NCBI RefSeq assembly: GCF_000214415.1
Contig: NC_015562.1
Location: 620,001-684,000 of the forward strand
DNA from: Methanotorris igneus Kol 5
Lineage (GTDB): Archaea; AGJL01; Methanococci; Methanococcales; Methanococcaceae
Reading direction: 5' to 3'
Length of the DNA stretch: 64,000 nucleotides
The notes beneath the pieces were generated by a model, which was not told the origin of the DNA, did not search any database, and saw only the letters and a list, made by a program, of their open reading frames with translations. Shown here piece after piece: positions 1-8,782 of the stretch. Each line of letters opens with the position of its first letter. Position 1 is the stretch's first letter. A program made the translations under genes and the position numbers.

Positions 1-854
1 ACGATAAAGAAAATGGAACGATAAGGATAACGATAAAAGCGAGGAGAGAGTATTTAATCTTAGATATTAAAAATGAATGGTTTTTCGAAAAAATTAAAGG
101 TTTTGACATTGGAGAGATAATATTAAAAGACAGTGAAGCATTAATAACCTTTAAAAAACCTTTAAATATATTTGATAAAAAAGTCGTTATCGGTGTAGAT
201 AGCAATCTAAAATCCTTAGATTTATTCCATCCAGAAGAAGGGTGGATTAGAATTGATTTATCTGAACTGCGTAGAATAAAGAATGTTTATGATGTTATTA
301 TCGATAAGTTAAAGTCGATTTATAAAAAAGCCCCAAAAAGAATTGGTATCTTGCTAAAAAAGTATTATAATAGAAGAAAAAATCGAGTTGAAGATTTTAT
401 TAACAAATTAACCTCCCAATTGTCAAAGCTTTTCCCAGATGCAATTTTTATCTTTGAAGATTTGGATAAGCTCAGTATGTATAAAAATTCGAAGTTTAAC
501 AGAGATTTGGATAGAACGAGTTGGAGAGAGATTGCAAAAAGGCTAAAATATAAGAGTATTGTTTTTTACGTTAATCCTCACTATACTTCAAAAACCTGTC
601 CCGTATGCGGGAGTAAAATGGAGTCCCAAGAGGGACAGGTTGTAAAATGTGAAAAATGTGGAGTTTTCAATAGGCAGTTCGTCGGCTCTTTTAATATCTT
701 TAAAAGAGGAGTTAAATTAGTTAAAAAACTCTTAGGCGGAGTTGGGGTTCTCCCGGAGCGAAGCGACGGGAACTTAAAAACCGTTAGGTTTTTATGTCCG
801 TGGCTGGGGTGGAGGTCGATGATTTACTCTCCAATGAACCCAGAGGAGAGTTGA
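1..854 (+). CDS. tnpB: TnpB-like RNA-guided nuclease (IS605 OrfB family), 5' end outside window
   Basis: The reading frame is open from the left edge, so the N-terminus is missing; 283 residues are visible. TnpB proteins are RuvC-type nucleases guided by an omega RNA made from the element's right end. Visible signs are RuvC-I 'GVDSN' (Asp at visible residue 66), RuvC-II 'FEDL' (Glu 152), and the zinc ribbon 'TSKTCPVCG'...'CEKCG' that precedes RuvC-III. At RuvC-III the sequence reads 'NRQFVGSFNI' where most family members have an Arg-Asp pair, so the third catalytic acid may be lost. The last ~38 codons run into the structured GC-rich right end, as is usual for TnpB. The element interrupts an ATPase gene whose 3' part resumes at 948. 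Confidence 0.85.
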   Translation, partial: DKENGTIRITIKARREYLILDIKNEWFFEKIKGFDIGEIILKDSEALITFKKPLNIFDKKVVIGVDSNLKSLDLFHPEEGWIRIDLSELRRIKNVYDVIIDKLKSIYKKAPKRIGILLKKYYNRRKNRVEDFINKLTSQLSKLFPDAIFIFEDLDKLSMYKNSKFNRDLDRTSWREIAKRLKYKSIVFYVNPHYTSKTCPVCGSKMESQEGQVVKCEKCGVFNRQFVGSFNIFKRGVKLVKKLLGGVGVLPERSDGNLKTVRFLCPWLGWRSMIYSPMNPEES

Positions 855-948
855 GACCGATGTCACCCAAGTCCATCGTGAGGGTTAATTTAAGCGGGAG
901 TACTTTTATTCACATTTACTCCTAAATCCTCACGATGGATAGACCCCC
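735..948 (+). ncRNA. Omega RNA-like right end of the TnpB element
   Basis: A GC-rich block in AT-rich DNA overlaps the tnpB 3' end. Hairpins seen: TCCCG/CGGGA (751-755/767-771) around the loop GAGCGAAGCGA; AAAAACC/GGTTTTT (776-793); ACTCTCC/GGAGAGT (826-832/845-851) with loop AATGAACCCAGA; and a terminal hairpin with 12-bp arms (872-883/928-939), then AGACCCC. The loop GAACCC can pair with GGGTTC near 744-749, a possible pseudoknot. Related copies without tnpB lie at 23970, 33981 and 55493, with covarying stems. The omega RNA assignment rests on position and fold; the guide would begin just after 948. Confidence 0.65.
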
Positions 949-1463
949 GAGTAAAAATAGAACCTAACAAAATCCTATACTTTTCAATGAATGAGTTAAA
1001 ACTTAACAACATTACATTAATGGATGCATTAAAATCATACTCAGAAATTTTTGGAGTTAATCTATACGATGAAAAAATAATCTTACTACTTGATGAGATC
1101 CAATATGAAAAACAGTGGGATTTGATTTTAAAAAATCTTTATGACACTACTAACATATTTGTAATAGCTACTGGTTCCTCAGCAGTAAAATTAAAAGAAA
1201 GTCCTGATTTAGCAAGGAAAACTTTGCATAAACCAATTTACCCAATGACATTTAGGGAATATATCTATCTAACACATAATATAAAAATTGAAAGCATATT
1301 TGAAGAAGTAATTTTAAATGGTAAGTTAGATAATTTTAAAAAACTATATGCTCGAGTTTATTCCCAAATTACAGAAGATGAGGTTAAGAAATATTTAAGA
1401 ATTGGGTCTTTGCCTTTGCATTGGAAGGGGATGAATTGGATGTTTATGAAAAAATATATTTAG
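948..1463 (+). pseudogene. AAA_14/DUF4143-type ATPase, 3' fragment cut by the TnpB element
   Basis: From 948, directly after the element end, the frame reads 'PNKILYFSMNE', a conserved stretch of this ATPase family, then Walker B 'IILLLDEIQ' and the sensor-like 'VIATGSSAV'. The P-loop half is absent and should lie to the left of the window if the insertion was simple. An ATG at 987 would allow translation of a fragment without a P-loop. Near the end the frame also breaks: after 'GSLPLHWKG' a shifted frame continues 'DELDVYEKIYLDI', and the family's C-terminal domain is missing. Not expected to be functional. Confidence 0.7.
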
Positions 1464-1565
1464 ATATATTCTGCTTTTTCAAATAATATTGCAGTGTTTT
1501 TTAAAATAGTTTACATTAAATTTATAGAACTAAATTAATCAATAAACTAAAATAAAAAATAAATA

Positions 1566-1644
1566 TGGTAGCGGGGGGTGGATTTGAACCACCGATCTCC
1601 GGGTTATGAGCCCGGCGGGATAGGCCTGGCTACCCTACCCCGCT
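1566..1644 (-). tRNA. Initiator tRNA-Met (CAT), CCA encoded
   Basis: Read on the minus strand, the acceptor stem AGCGGGG pairs with CCCCGCT, followed by A and an encoded CCA. The anticodon loop CTCATAA gives CAT. The anticodon stem ends in three G-C pairs (GGG/CCC) and the first acceptor pair is A-T; both are hallmarks of the archaeal initiator rather than elongator Met or Ile2. The T-arm contains GGTTCAAATCC. Confidence 0.95.
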
Positions 1645-1682
1645 TCTCTCAAAACGCATGCGTAATTAAGGATAGTTCTTTT

Positions 1683-1693
1683 AATATATATAT
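1683..1693 (-). promoter_or_regulatory. TATA box of the initiator tRNA gene
   Basis: An AT-only alternating block (AATATATATAT) is centred about 44 bases upstream of the mature tRNA 5' end. Spacing suggests transcription starts about 25 bases downstream of the box, leaving a short leader. Placement is by spacing only. Confidence 0.5.
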
Positions 1694-1804
1694 TTTTTGG
1701 TTTTGTTTTAATATGTGACACAACCCACAATATCAATAATACAATAAAATAATAAAGAAAGTTTAATAATAATTTAAACCACAACGTAATGTGATGGTGG
1801 AATG

Positions 1805-3760
1805 ATGTTTGAGATAAAAGATAGAGATGCGATGGGAAGGATTGGAAAATTAAAAATAAATGGTCATAAAATAGAAACACCTACAATAATGCCTGTAGTT
1901 CATCCAAATCCAAAAAAGCAAGTTGTGCCAATTGAACTAATAAAAAAATTAACAGACATTATAATAACAAACTCATACATAACTTATTCAACACCAAAAT
2001 TAAGAGAAATTGCAGAAGAAAAGGGAATCCATGAGTTAGTTGGATTTGATAAGGTTGTAGTCACAGATAGCGGTTCTTTTCAGTTGAGTGTTTATGGGGA
2101 TATTGATGTTGAACCATTGGAGATAGTAGAGTTCCAAGAGAAAATAGGCGTTGACGTTGGAACTATATTGGATATCCCAACCCCACCTGATGTCGAAAGG
2201 GAGAGGGCAGAGAAAGAGTTAGAGGAAACATTAAGGAGGGCAAAAGCATCAATTGAATTAAAAAAAGAGAAAAACTTTAAGTTGTTGTTAAATGGAACTA
2301 TTCAGGGCTCTACGTATTTAGATTTGAGGAGAAAAAGTGCGGAGGAAATGGGAAAATTAGATTTTGATATTTACCCAATAGGGGCTGTTGTCCCACTAAT
2401 GGAGGAGTATAGGTATAGGGATGTTGCAGAGATTATAATCAATGCAAAAATGTGCCTTCCTACAAATAAGCCAATTCATTTATTTGGTTGTGGACACCCT
2501 ATGGCATTTGCTTTGGCAGTTGCGTTAGGGTGTGATTTGTTTGATTCTGCTGCCTATGCATTGTATGCAAAGGAGGGGAGGTATTTAACTGAGAGAGGGA
2601 CTTTGCATTTAGAAAATTTAAAGGATTTGGATAGATTCCCATGTTCATGCCCAGTTTGTTCCACCTACAAACCAAAAGAGATTTACAGAATGGATAAAAA
2701 GCAGAGAACAAGATTATTGGCAGAACATAACCTATATGTAACCTTTGAGGAAATAAGTAGGATAAAAAATGCTATAAAAGAGGGAAGTTTGTGGGAGTTG
2801 GTTGAGGAGAGGTGCAGATGTCATCCAAAGTTGTTAGATGCGTTGAGGGTTGTTAGGAAATACATGGATTTCATTGAAAGATTCGACCCTGTGACAAAAA
2901 AATCTGCCTTCTTCTACAGTGGGTATGAGAGTCTATTTAGGCCTGAGGTTTTGAGGCATAAAAAGAGGTTATCACGTCTAAAGTTTGACAAAATTTACAT
3001 AACAACGGTATCGAAAAGAGTTGAAAAGCCATATAGTGAAAATTTAAATCTTATCCACTCTGATGTGGACGTTTTGGTTATTGATGATGTCTTTGGACTG
3101 GTGCCATTGTATATAGATACTTTCTACCCATTAGCACAAAGTGAAGTTCCAGACCTGTTTGAATTTGAGAAGGAGTATAATAAACCATTTGTAAAAGAAT
3201 TTATTGAAAAATATAAGGATAAAATTTTGGATATTACCACATACAACTACTACATCAACTACTACAACTCAGAGGCAAATAAAAATAAGATAAATCCTGA
3301 TGCACTTAGGATTAAGAAAATGCTTCAATACCAATACGGATATGACATTATTGATGATGGGTTGATGAAAAAAATAACAATAAAGAGGAGCAAGACCACT
3401 GGAAGGATTAGATATGTGATGTTAGATGGCAAAACATTGTTCTCAATTAGGTCTTATGACAATCTTTTGATCCCAACAGAGGAAGGGGCAAGATTATTAC
3501 ATAAAAAGATACCATATCCAAAATATAGGGTTGTTGTAGATAGAGAGGTTGAAGAATTTGCAAGGGAAGGAAAGTCCGTCTATGCAAAGTTCGTTGTTGA
3601 TTGTGATGAAGAGTTGAGGCCTTATGAGGAGGTTTTGGTGGTTAATGAGGATGATGAATTGTTGGCATTTGGAACAACATTATTAAATGGAAAGGAACTT
3701 ATGGAATTTAATTATGGTATTGCTGTTGATGTAAGAAAAGGGATAAAAAAGGAGGGATAG
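1805..3760 (+). CDS. tgtA: Archaeosine tRNA-guanine transglycosylase (7-cyano-7-deazaguanine tRNA transglycosylase)
   Basis: Exchanges guanine-15 in the D-loop of archaeal tRNAs for preQ0, the first committed step of archaeosine formation. The ~651-residue length with a C-terminal PUA domain is typical of the archaeal enzyme. Visible are the N-terminal barrel start 'DAMGRIGKL', the region 'VVTDSGSFQ' with the catalytic Asp near residue 93, the zinc site 'CSCPVC' near residue 280, and a final ~80-residue PUA-like segment beginning 'YRVVVDREVEEF'. Two ATGs are adjacent (1802, 1805); the second is chosen because GGTGG at 1796-1800 leaves more suitable spacing. The phosphodiesterase gene follows after 2 bases, suggesting cotranscription. 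Confidence 0.95.
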   Translation: MFEIKDRDAMGRIGKLKINGHKIETPTIMPVVHPNPKKQVVPIELIKKLTDIIITNSYITYSTPKLREIAEEKGIHELVGFDKVVVTDSGSFQLSVYGDIDVEPLEIVEFQEKIGVDVGTILDIPTPPDVERERAEKELEETLRRAKASIELKKEKNFKLLLNGTIQGSTYLDLRRKSAEEMGKLDFDIYPIGAVVPLMEEYRYRDVAEIIINAKMCLPTNKPIHLFGCGHPMAFALAVALGCDLFDSAAYALYAKEGRYLTERGTLHLENLKDLDRFPCSCPVCSTYKPKEIYRMDKKQRTRLLAEHNLYVTFEEISRIKNAIKEGSLWELVEERCRCHPKLLDALRVVRKYMDFIERFDPVTKKSAFFYSGYESLFRPEVLRHKKRLSRLKFDKIYITTVSKRVEKPYSENLNLIHSDVDVLVIDDVFGLVPLYIDTFYPLAQSEVPDLFEFEKEYNKPFVKEFIEKYKDKILDITTYNYYINYYNSEANKNKINPDALRIKKMLQYQYGYDIIDDGLMKKITIKRSKTTGRIRYVMLDGKTLFSIRSYDNLLIPTEEGARLLHKKIPYPKYRVVVDREVEEFAREGKSVYAKFVVDCDEELRPYEEVLVVNEDDELLAFGTTLLNGKELMEFNYGIAVDVRKGIKKEG

Positions 3761-3762
3761 AT

Positions 3763-4260
3763 ATGAAGATTGGTATTATGTCAGATACACACGACTATCT
3801 ACCAAACATAAGAAAGGCAATAGAAATTTTTAATGATGAGGGTGTGGATTTAGTCATTCATTGTGGGGATTTTGTCTCATTGTTTGTTATAAAGGAATTT
3901 AAAAACTTGAAGGCAAAGGTTATAGCAACTTATGGAAACAACGATGGGGAGAGATGTAAATTAAAAGAATGGTTAAAAGATGTTAATGAAGAAAATATTA
4001 TTGATGACTATGTTTCCTTTGAAGTTGATGGATTAAAGTTCTTTGTTATGCATGGAACAAACAAAGAAGTTTTGGATGCAATTATTGCCTCAAAGAAGTA
4101 TGATGTTGTCATATATGGGCACACTCATGAGAGGGTATTTAATGAAAAAGATGGGGTCTTAATAATAAATCCTGGGGAATGTTGTGGTTATTTAACTGGA
4201 AAAGCAACCATTGGAATTTTTGACACAAAAACAAAAGAATATGAAGAAATTGAACTGTAA
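3763..4260 (+). CDS. YfcE/MJ0936-type metallophosphoesterase
   Basis: A 165-residue calcineurin-like phosphoesterase. All five metal-binding blocks are visible in order: 'SDTHD' near the N-terminus, 'HCGDF', 'YGNND', 'MHGT' and 'YGHTHER'. Small proteins of this shape are Mn/Ni-dependent phosphodiesterases with broad activity in vitro; the natural substrate is not settled. It starts 2 bases after the tgtA stop and is probably translated from the same message. No signal peptide or membrane segment, so cytoplasmic. Confidence 0.88.
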   Translation: MKIGIMSDTHDYLPNIRKAIEIFNDEGVDLVIHCGDFVSLFVIKEFKNLKAKVIATYGNNDGERCKLKEWLKDVNEENIIDDYVSFEVDGLKFFVMHGTNKEVLDAIIASKKYDVVIYGHTHERVFNEKDGVLIINPGECCGYLTGKATIGIFDTKTKEYEEIEL

Positions 4261-4330
4261 GTTTGCAATAATTTGCTTGTAATATTTTAATTTTATTTTT
4301 TGCCCTATTTTTTATCTTATTTTGTTGATT

Positions 4331-4993
4331 TTACCAATTTGCTCCATTACTGTTTTTTGAACACTCTAAGAATTCGTTAATCGCTTCTTCTACGGTGTTT
4401 TTATCTGTTTTCACTACCCTCGCATATTTATTTCTCAATGCGTTGTAAGATCCCATCCCAATATCTTTCACAATCACAACATCAACATCATTGTCTATTA
4501 AAAAGTTGGCTGTTTCAATGCCCTTTTTCCTTTCCAAATCCTTGGCAGGATTTTCTTTTATAAATGAACCCACTATTTTTCCATCAGATATATCAACAAA
4601 CATAAAATAAGGAGAAAACGCAAATTTCTTGTTTATTTTTGATTTAAATTTATCCTTATCTATACTTTCTATTGGAATAGCAATTCTAAGTTTTTTCTTT
4701 TTAATTGGGTCGATATGGATGGTTATTGAGTCCACATTTTTAATGTTTTCTTTTATTTTACTTTCAACGTCATCAGAAATTTTGTGGGCTTCTTTAAATG
4801 ATAAGTTTTCATCAACTTCAATATGCATTTCACAAAACATAAATGGCCCAGCTTTCCTTGCTTTTAGTTGATGCACACCTTCAACACCTCTAACGTTCAA
4901 CACTGTCTTTCTAATCTCCTCTGCGACCTCCTCATCACAAAAATCCATCAACATTAAAATATCCGTCTTCATTAAATTTATCCCTACGCTCAT
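4331..4993 (-). pseudogene. Cation diffusion facilitator lacking its membrane domain, with NifX-like C-terminal domain
   Basis: The first ~100 residues match the cytoplasmic dimerisation domain of CDF metal transporters ('ILMLMDFCDEE', 'VRGVEGVHQL', 'DDVESKI'). The rest resembles the dinitrogenase iron-molybdenum cofactor (NifX/NifB-like) domain that archaeal CDFs sometimes carry ('NFLIDNDVDVVIVKDIGMGS'). A complete protein should begin with about six membrane helices; here the frame starts inside the terminal repeat of the IS1595-type element, and 'MSV' is encoded by IS sequence. The membrane half is not found on the other side of the element, so a deletion or rearrangement probably removed it. 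A soluble remnant could still be made. Confidence 0.75.
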
Positions 4994-5511
4994 CTTCGTT
5001 TAGGATTACATATATAAATGATAAACTTAATATTGTAATCTTATGAGCGTCGAGGTATATAAATTATTCATACCAAAGGATGAAGAATGTATTGAAGTTA
5101 TAAGAAGGGTTCGATGGGGTAATGGATATATTTGTCCATACTGTGGTTCGAAAGATGTTGTTTTAAAAGGTAAAGAAAGACGCAAACCCTACATCCAAAG
5201 ATACAGATGTAACTCGTGTAAAAGACACTTCAACGATTTAACTGGAACGATATTTGCTAAAAAACGAATAACTTTGGGAGAAATGTTTTATATAGCCAAA
5301 AATTTAGGAAACTCCTCAATCAATCAAATGTCTAAGGAATTGGGAAGAGATTATAGAACAGTTCATTCGTTTGCAAAAGAAATTATGGAGTTATCTGAAA
5401 AGGACAATCTTTTAAAAAAATTACTGGAAAAGAATTGGAGATAGATGAATTCTACGTTAATGCTGGAGATAAAGGCATTAAAAAAGAAAATAGTCGAAAA
5501 AGAGGTCTAAA

Positions 5512-6647
5512 TAGGACTTTCGCAAATACATTTAAATACTTAGATTAACAATAAACCAGCTTCTTTACATAAAGAGATTATAGCATTCCCAACGGCTATT
5601 CGGTTTAGTTCTCTTCTAAACTCATACCAAGTAATCTTTTTATCAATTCTAATCCTCTCTAAAATAAAAAAAGCTCTCATGGCTAACGAGATGTGTCCTA
5701 ATACTGGAAGTCTCTTTCTAACGAAGAAATTTCCGATATTGCAGCACTGTTTAACCCCTCTGTGGAATTCTTCGATTCTCCAAGAGGCGTTTCTGACCTC
5801 TTGGAATTCTTCGAAATCCATAAATAGGTTATTCGTTATATAATATACTGCCTTTCCGTTTTTGGAAAGGCAGAAGAGTTTGACATAGCCCACTTTCCTT
5901 AGATAAACGATTAAGCCGCTCTTAGGAATTTCTCCAAGTTCTTTAATCGAAATCCACTCTCCGTTTTTGGAGAGTTTTATCTTCCTATTTCTTTTAATCC
6001 TGCAGAGGTAAAATAAACCGAACTTATCTATGAGTTTTAAGTTTTCTTTGCTTGAATACCAACTATCAAAGCAGATATATCGAATATTTAAGCCTTTCTC
6101 CACCAAAGATGATATTATTTCTCTGCATAAATCGTTCTTTGTCTTTCCATCTCTTTGTTTATCATAGACTCTAAAATCGATTGGAATGATGTTTTTTCCA
6201 TTTGTAACAATGCAATCAACGATATGTATGCCTTTAACTACTCGTTTGTGTAGGTTACTCCAACAATAATAGGTAAACTCTGTTGATTTGGAGTAAATTT
6301 TGTCTATAACAAAGTCGTCTATAACGATAATGTTATAGTCGGGAATGATAAAATCTCTAACATAGCTAAATAGTCTCTCTTGAGGAGAAATTCCTTCATC
6401 CCAAAGAATTCGATTTATAGTATCGTGGGATATGTTTATTCCGAAAATACGCAACGTTTTTGATAGCTCTACACACGAATTAACCTCTGAAAGTAATATA
6501 AAAAGCATGTAAACGATAGACCCCATCTTTTTTAGCATATTATCCCAAAACAATTTTTGTTATTCAAAATAATAGTATAGGATTGCAATAGATATATTTA
6601 ATTTAGTGATTATAATTAAATATTCGAATATACTTGCGAAAGTTCTA
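5512..6647 (-). mobile_element. IS4/IS701-like insertion sequence, copy 1 (1136 bp)
   Basis: Ends are imperfect inverted repeats TAGGACTTTCGCAAATA / TAGAACTTTCGCAAGTA. The flanks carry a 6-bp direct repeat TCTAAA at 5506-5511 and 6648-6653. Nearly identical to the copy at 43259-44395, so one or both moved recently. It interrupts the IS1595 transposase. Confidence 0.92.
5540..6553 (-). CDS. IS4/IS701-like DDE transposase, copy 1
   Basis: A 337-residue transposase that fills the IS. The DDE acids sit in 'VIDDFVIDK', 'CFDSWYSS' and 'WRIEEFHRGVKQ'; the last resembles the R-E-K signature of IS4-superfamily enzymes. It is full length with no frameshift and differs from copy 2 at only a handful of residues (for example 'YVRDFIIPDYN' against 'YVKDFITSDYN'), so it is probably active or recently so. 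Exact subfamily is uncertain; the 6-bp target duplication is the best extra clue. Confidence 0.88.
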   Translation of the reverse strand: MFWDNMLKKMGSIVYMLFILLSEVNSCVELSKTLRIFGINISHDTINRILWDEGISPQERLFSYVRDFIIPDYNIIVIDDFVIDKIYSKSTEFTYYCWSNLHKRVVKGIHIVDCIVTNGKNIIPIDFRVYDKQRDGKTKNDLCREIISSLVEKGLNIRYICFDSWYSSKENLKLIDKFGLFYLCRIKRNRKIKLSKNGEWISIKELGEIPKSGLIVYLRKVGYVKLFCLSKNGKAVYYITNNLFMDFEEFQEVRNASWRIEEFHRGVKQCCNIGNFFVRKRLPVLGHISLAMRAFFILERIRIDKKITWYEFRRELNRIAVGNAIISLCKEAGLLLI

Positions 6648-7147
6648 TCTAAAAAGAAAAGGCAGAGGTACGTATAAAAGTGAAAGGCCTCCAATAATAA
6701 CCCTATATAATCGAACGGACAAAAGAGTACTTACCTCCGTTGAAACGAATTTAAGCAAGACCAAAATTTGGAAAATGATTAGCGAGGTTAATTCAGACGA
6801 TTTAATTGTTAATACAGACGAATATACCATTTACGAAAATTTAGAATCTCATCCAAAAGTATTTAAACATTTGACAGTTAATCATGCATCGAAAGAATAC
6901 TCTAACGGCATCTCCCACGTTAATAACTGCGAATGCTTCCATTCGATAATCAAACCCCATTTAAGAAAACATCGAGGCATTAGTCGAAGAAATCTCCACT
7001 TATATGTAAGCTTCTATACATTTATCTATAACTATAAATCGAACTGGTTCTCTAAATTACTATCGCTTATATTATGTAATGATACTTGAAGATGAGCGAT
7101 TAAGTTTATCATTATATATATGTAATCCTAAACGAAGATGAGCGTAG

Positions 7148-7448
7148 AGTTTTTAAGTTGTAAATTGCTAATATTTGTGCGGTTATAACCGATAACATAC
7201 AGAAAACGTATTTTTTCTTAAAACCTTTTACATTTGTCCAGAATCTATTCATAATCTGGTTTTTTATAATACTTCTTTAAATATCTCACTAATTCCCTCG
7301 TATAATATAATCCTTTTAAAACCCCATAAGCTAATAATCTCAACTTCAATACTAAATCATAACCCTTAGGTCCCCTACGTTTTGGTTGTTCGATTTTATC
7401 AGTAAGATATTTATCTATCAAAGTTATAACTATCTTAACGGCGTCCAT
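7148..7448 (-). pseudogene. Internally deleted DDE transposase remnant
   Basis: The first 67 codons (7448 down to 7245) read like the N-terminus of an IS5/IS4-type transposase ('KRRGPKGYDLVLKLRLLAYG'). A few bases on, in another frame, a stretch reading 'NRFWTNVKGFKKKYVFCML' and 'AQILAIYNLKTL' resembles the C-terminal helix of such enzymes and runs into the IS1595 terminal repeat. The catalytic middle is missing. The N-terminal assignment is firmer than the C-terminal one. Confidence 0.55.
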
Positions 7449-7539
7449 GGGTATTCACCATTCGATTTTTATCACTTTTTGTATTCTATTTTTAACTCAC
7501 CATATTTAAATTTTTTAATTATGCACCACCCTCAATAAC

Positions 7540-7622
7540 ACAATTATTTCAAATTTTAAGAGAGAATAATTATTTGGAAATTCATTAATTATAAATAAAT
7601 TAAAAAATTCCGCACACGACTA
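7540..7622 (+). repeat. Left-truncated MITE (TAGTCGTGTGCG family)
   Basis: The right end AATTCCGCACACGACTA followed by TA and the adjoining core (TTATTTCAAATTTTAAG...TTCATTAAT) match complete copies such as 32169-32346. The left end is not recognisable. Confidence 0.75.
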
Positions 7623-7690
7623 TAATCAAAATCATTAAAAAGTAAGAAATCTACAAAATAAATTAGGTAAAAATCTAATTTGGTGTTAGT

Positions 7691-8782
7691 ATGAAGTTTT
7701 TTAATAGGGAAAAGGAAACTCACAGAATTTTATCAATTATAAAAGGGGAACCAAGATTAATACACTTTATTTATGGCCCACTAAATTCTGGAAAATCAAC
7801 TTTAATGAGAGAAATTCTTGCCAATAGGTTAGATAAATCAAAATATATACCATTCTTTATTGATTTCAGGACAAGAAATATTCTAAACGTTGATAACTTC
7901 ATCGAATGTCTTTTTGAAGTGGACGAAAAATCGAAAATAGATAATTTTAGAGAGTATGCTAAATCATTAGCTGACTTGTTAGTTAAGAGTTCTGAAGAAG
8001 TATCTTCTTATTACTTGGGAATGCCAATAAAAATTCCAAAACCGTTTTTTGAAAAAATTTTTAATAAAAAGGATAAATCAGGGGATGTTTATCAATATGT
8101 TGAATATTTGTTTGCTAAATTAAATGAAAAAGGAAAAACTCCTATACTAATATTTGATGAATTACAAATGATTAGAAAAGTAACATTAAATGGGAACAGG
8201 TTATTATTGTGGAGTTTATTCCAATTTTTAGTATCTTTAACTAAAGTCCAACATCTCTGCCATGTTTTCTGCTTAAGTTCGGATAGTTTGTTTATTGAGT
8301 ATGTTTATAATATTGGAGAGTTGGAAAATAGAGCCGATTACATCTTAGTAGATGATTTTGATAAACAAACAGCAATAAAATTTATTGATTTTTTAGCAAA
8401 GGAGTATAATATTAACCTGTCTAATAAGGATAAAGAATTAATCTACTCCTATGTTGGTGGTAAGCCAATTTTAATAGAGGTCGTTATTGATAGGTTAAGA
8501 TATGAAAAATTAGGTGAAATTTTAAATTCAATGCTTAGAGATGAAATACAAAAACTAAAATACTTCTTGGAGGACGTTAAAGAGGAAGATGAAGAGTTTT
8601 ATAAGAAAATAGTTGATGCATTAAGGATATTTAAAGAAGATTATGAAGTTGAAGATATGGAAATACCTAAAAAAATTAGAGAGTTTTTGATTAAAAAGAA
8701 TATTTTATTCTTAAATCCACAAAAAGGAACTTTAAAACCACAATCATACTTAGTTTGGAAATCAATAAAAAGAGTTTTATAA
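7691..8782 (+). CDS. Archaeal P-loop ATPase (Arch_ATPase family)
   Basis: A 363-residue STAND-like ATPase of the lineage-expanded archaeal family (MJ-type). The N-terminus 'FFNREKE' leads to the P-loop '[11 protein letters not shown]' (about residues 30-40) and Walker B '[11 protein letters not shown]' (about residues 154-164); a helical C-terminal region follows. Its specific role is unknown; relatives are often linked with mobile elements or defence but this is not established for this gene. A paralogue lies at 58262. The start ATG is preceded by GGTG about 8 bases upstream. It sits between insertion-sequence debris and a remnant coding sequence on the other strand, so it is in accessory territory. 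Confidence 0.8.
   Translation: MKFFNREKETHRILSIIKGEPRLIHFIYGPLNSGKSTLMREILANRLDKSKYIPFFIDFRTRNILNVDNFIECLFEVDEKSKIDNFREYAKSLADLLVKSSEEVSSYYLGMPIKIPKPFFEKIFNKKDKSGDVYQYVEYLFAKLNEKGKTPILIFDELQMIRKVTLNGNRLLLWSLFQFLVSLTKVQHLCHVFCLSSDSLFIEYVYNIGELENRADYILVDDFDKQTAIKFIDFLAKEYNINLSNKDKELIYSYVGGKPILIEVVIDRLRYEKLGEILNSMLRDEIQKLKYFLEDVKEEDEEFYKKIVDALRIFKEDYEVEDMEIPKKIREFLIKKNILFLNPQKGTLKPQSYLVWKSIKRVL

Larger units (their letters stand above)
5043..7089 (+). pseudogene. IS1595-family (ISXO2-like) transposase, frameshifted and split
   Basis: The first part (5043-5444) has an N-terminal zinc ribbon 'CPYCG'...'CNSCKRHF' and a helical DNA-binding region. The catalytic part is in the -1 frame: '[11 protein letters not shown]' before the inner IS and, after it, 'VNTDEYTIY' and 'NNCECFHSIIKPH', ending at 7089. 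Joining the two halves at the 6-bp duplication TCTAAA gives a continuous frame. The shift occurs at TTA AAA AAA T, a canonical A-AAA-AAA slippery site for -1 frameshifting, so it may be programmed rather than a lesion. The inner IS inactivates the gene in either case. Confidence 0.85.
4984..7147 (+). mobile_element. IS1595-family insertion sequence, itself interrupted by another IS
   Basis: Bounded by ~45-bp inverted repeats that start CTACGCTCATCTTCG and contain GTTTAGGATTACATATAT (4984-5030 and 7101-7147). It encodes a zinc-ribbon DDE transposase split by the IS at 5512-6647. Without the inner IS it would be about 1.02 kb. No 8-bp target duplication is visible at the ends (flanks ATTTATCC and AGTTTTTA), which suggests that the two flanks were not originally adjacent. 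Confidence 0.85.
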
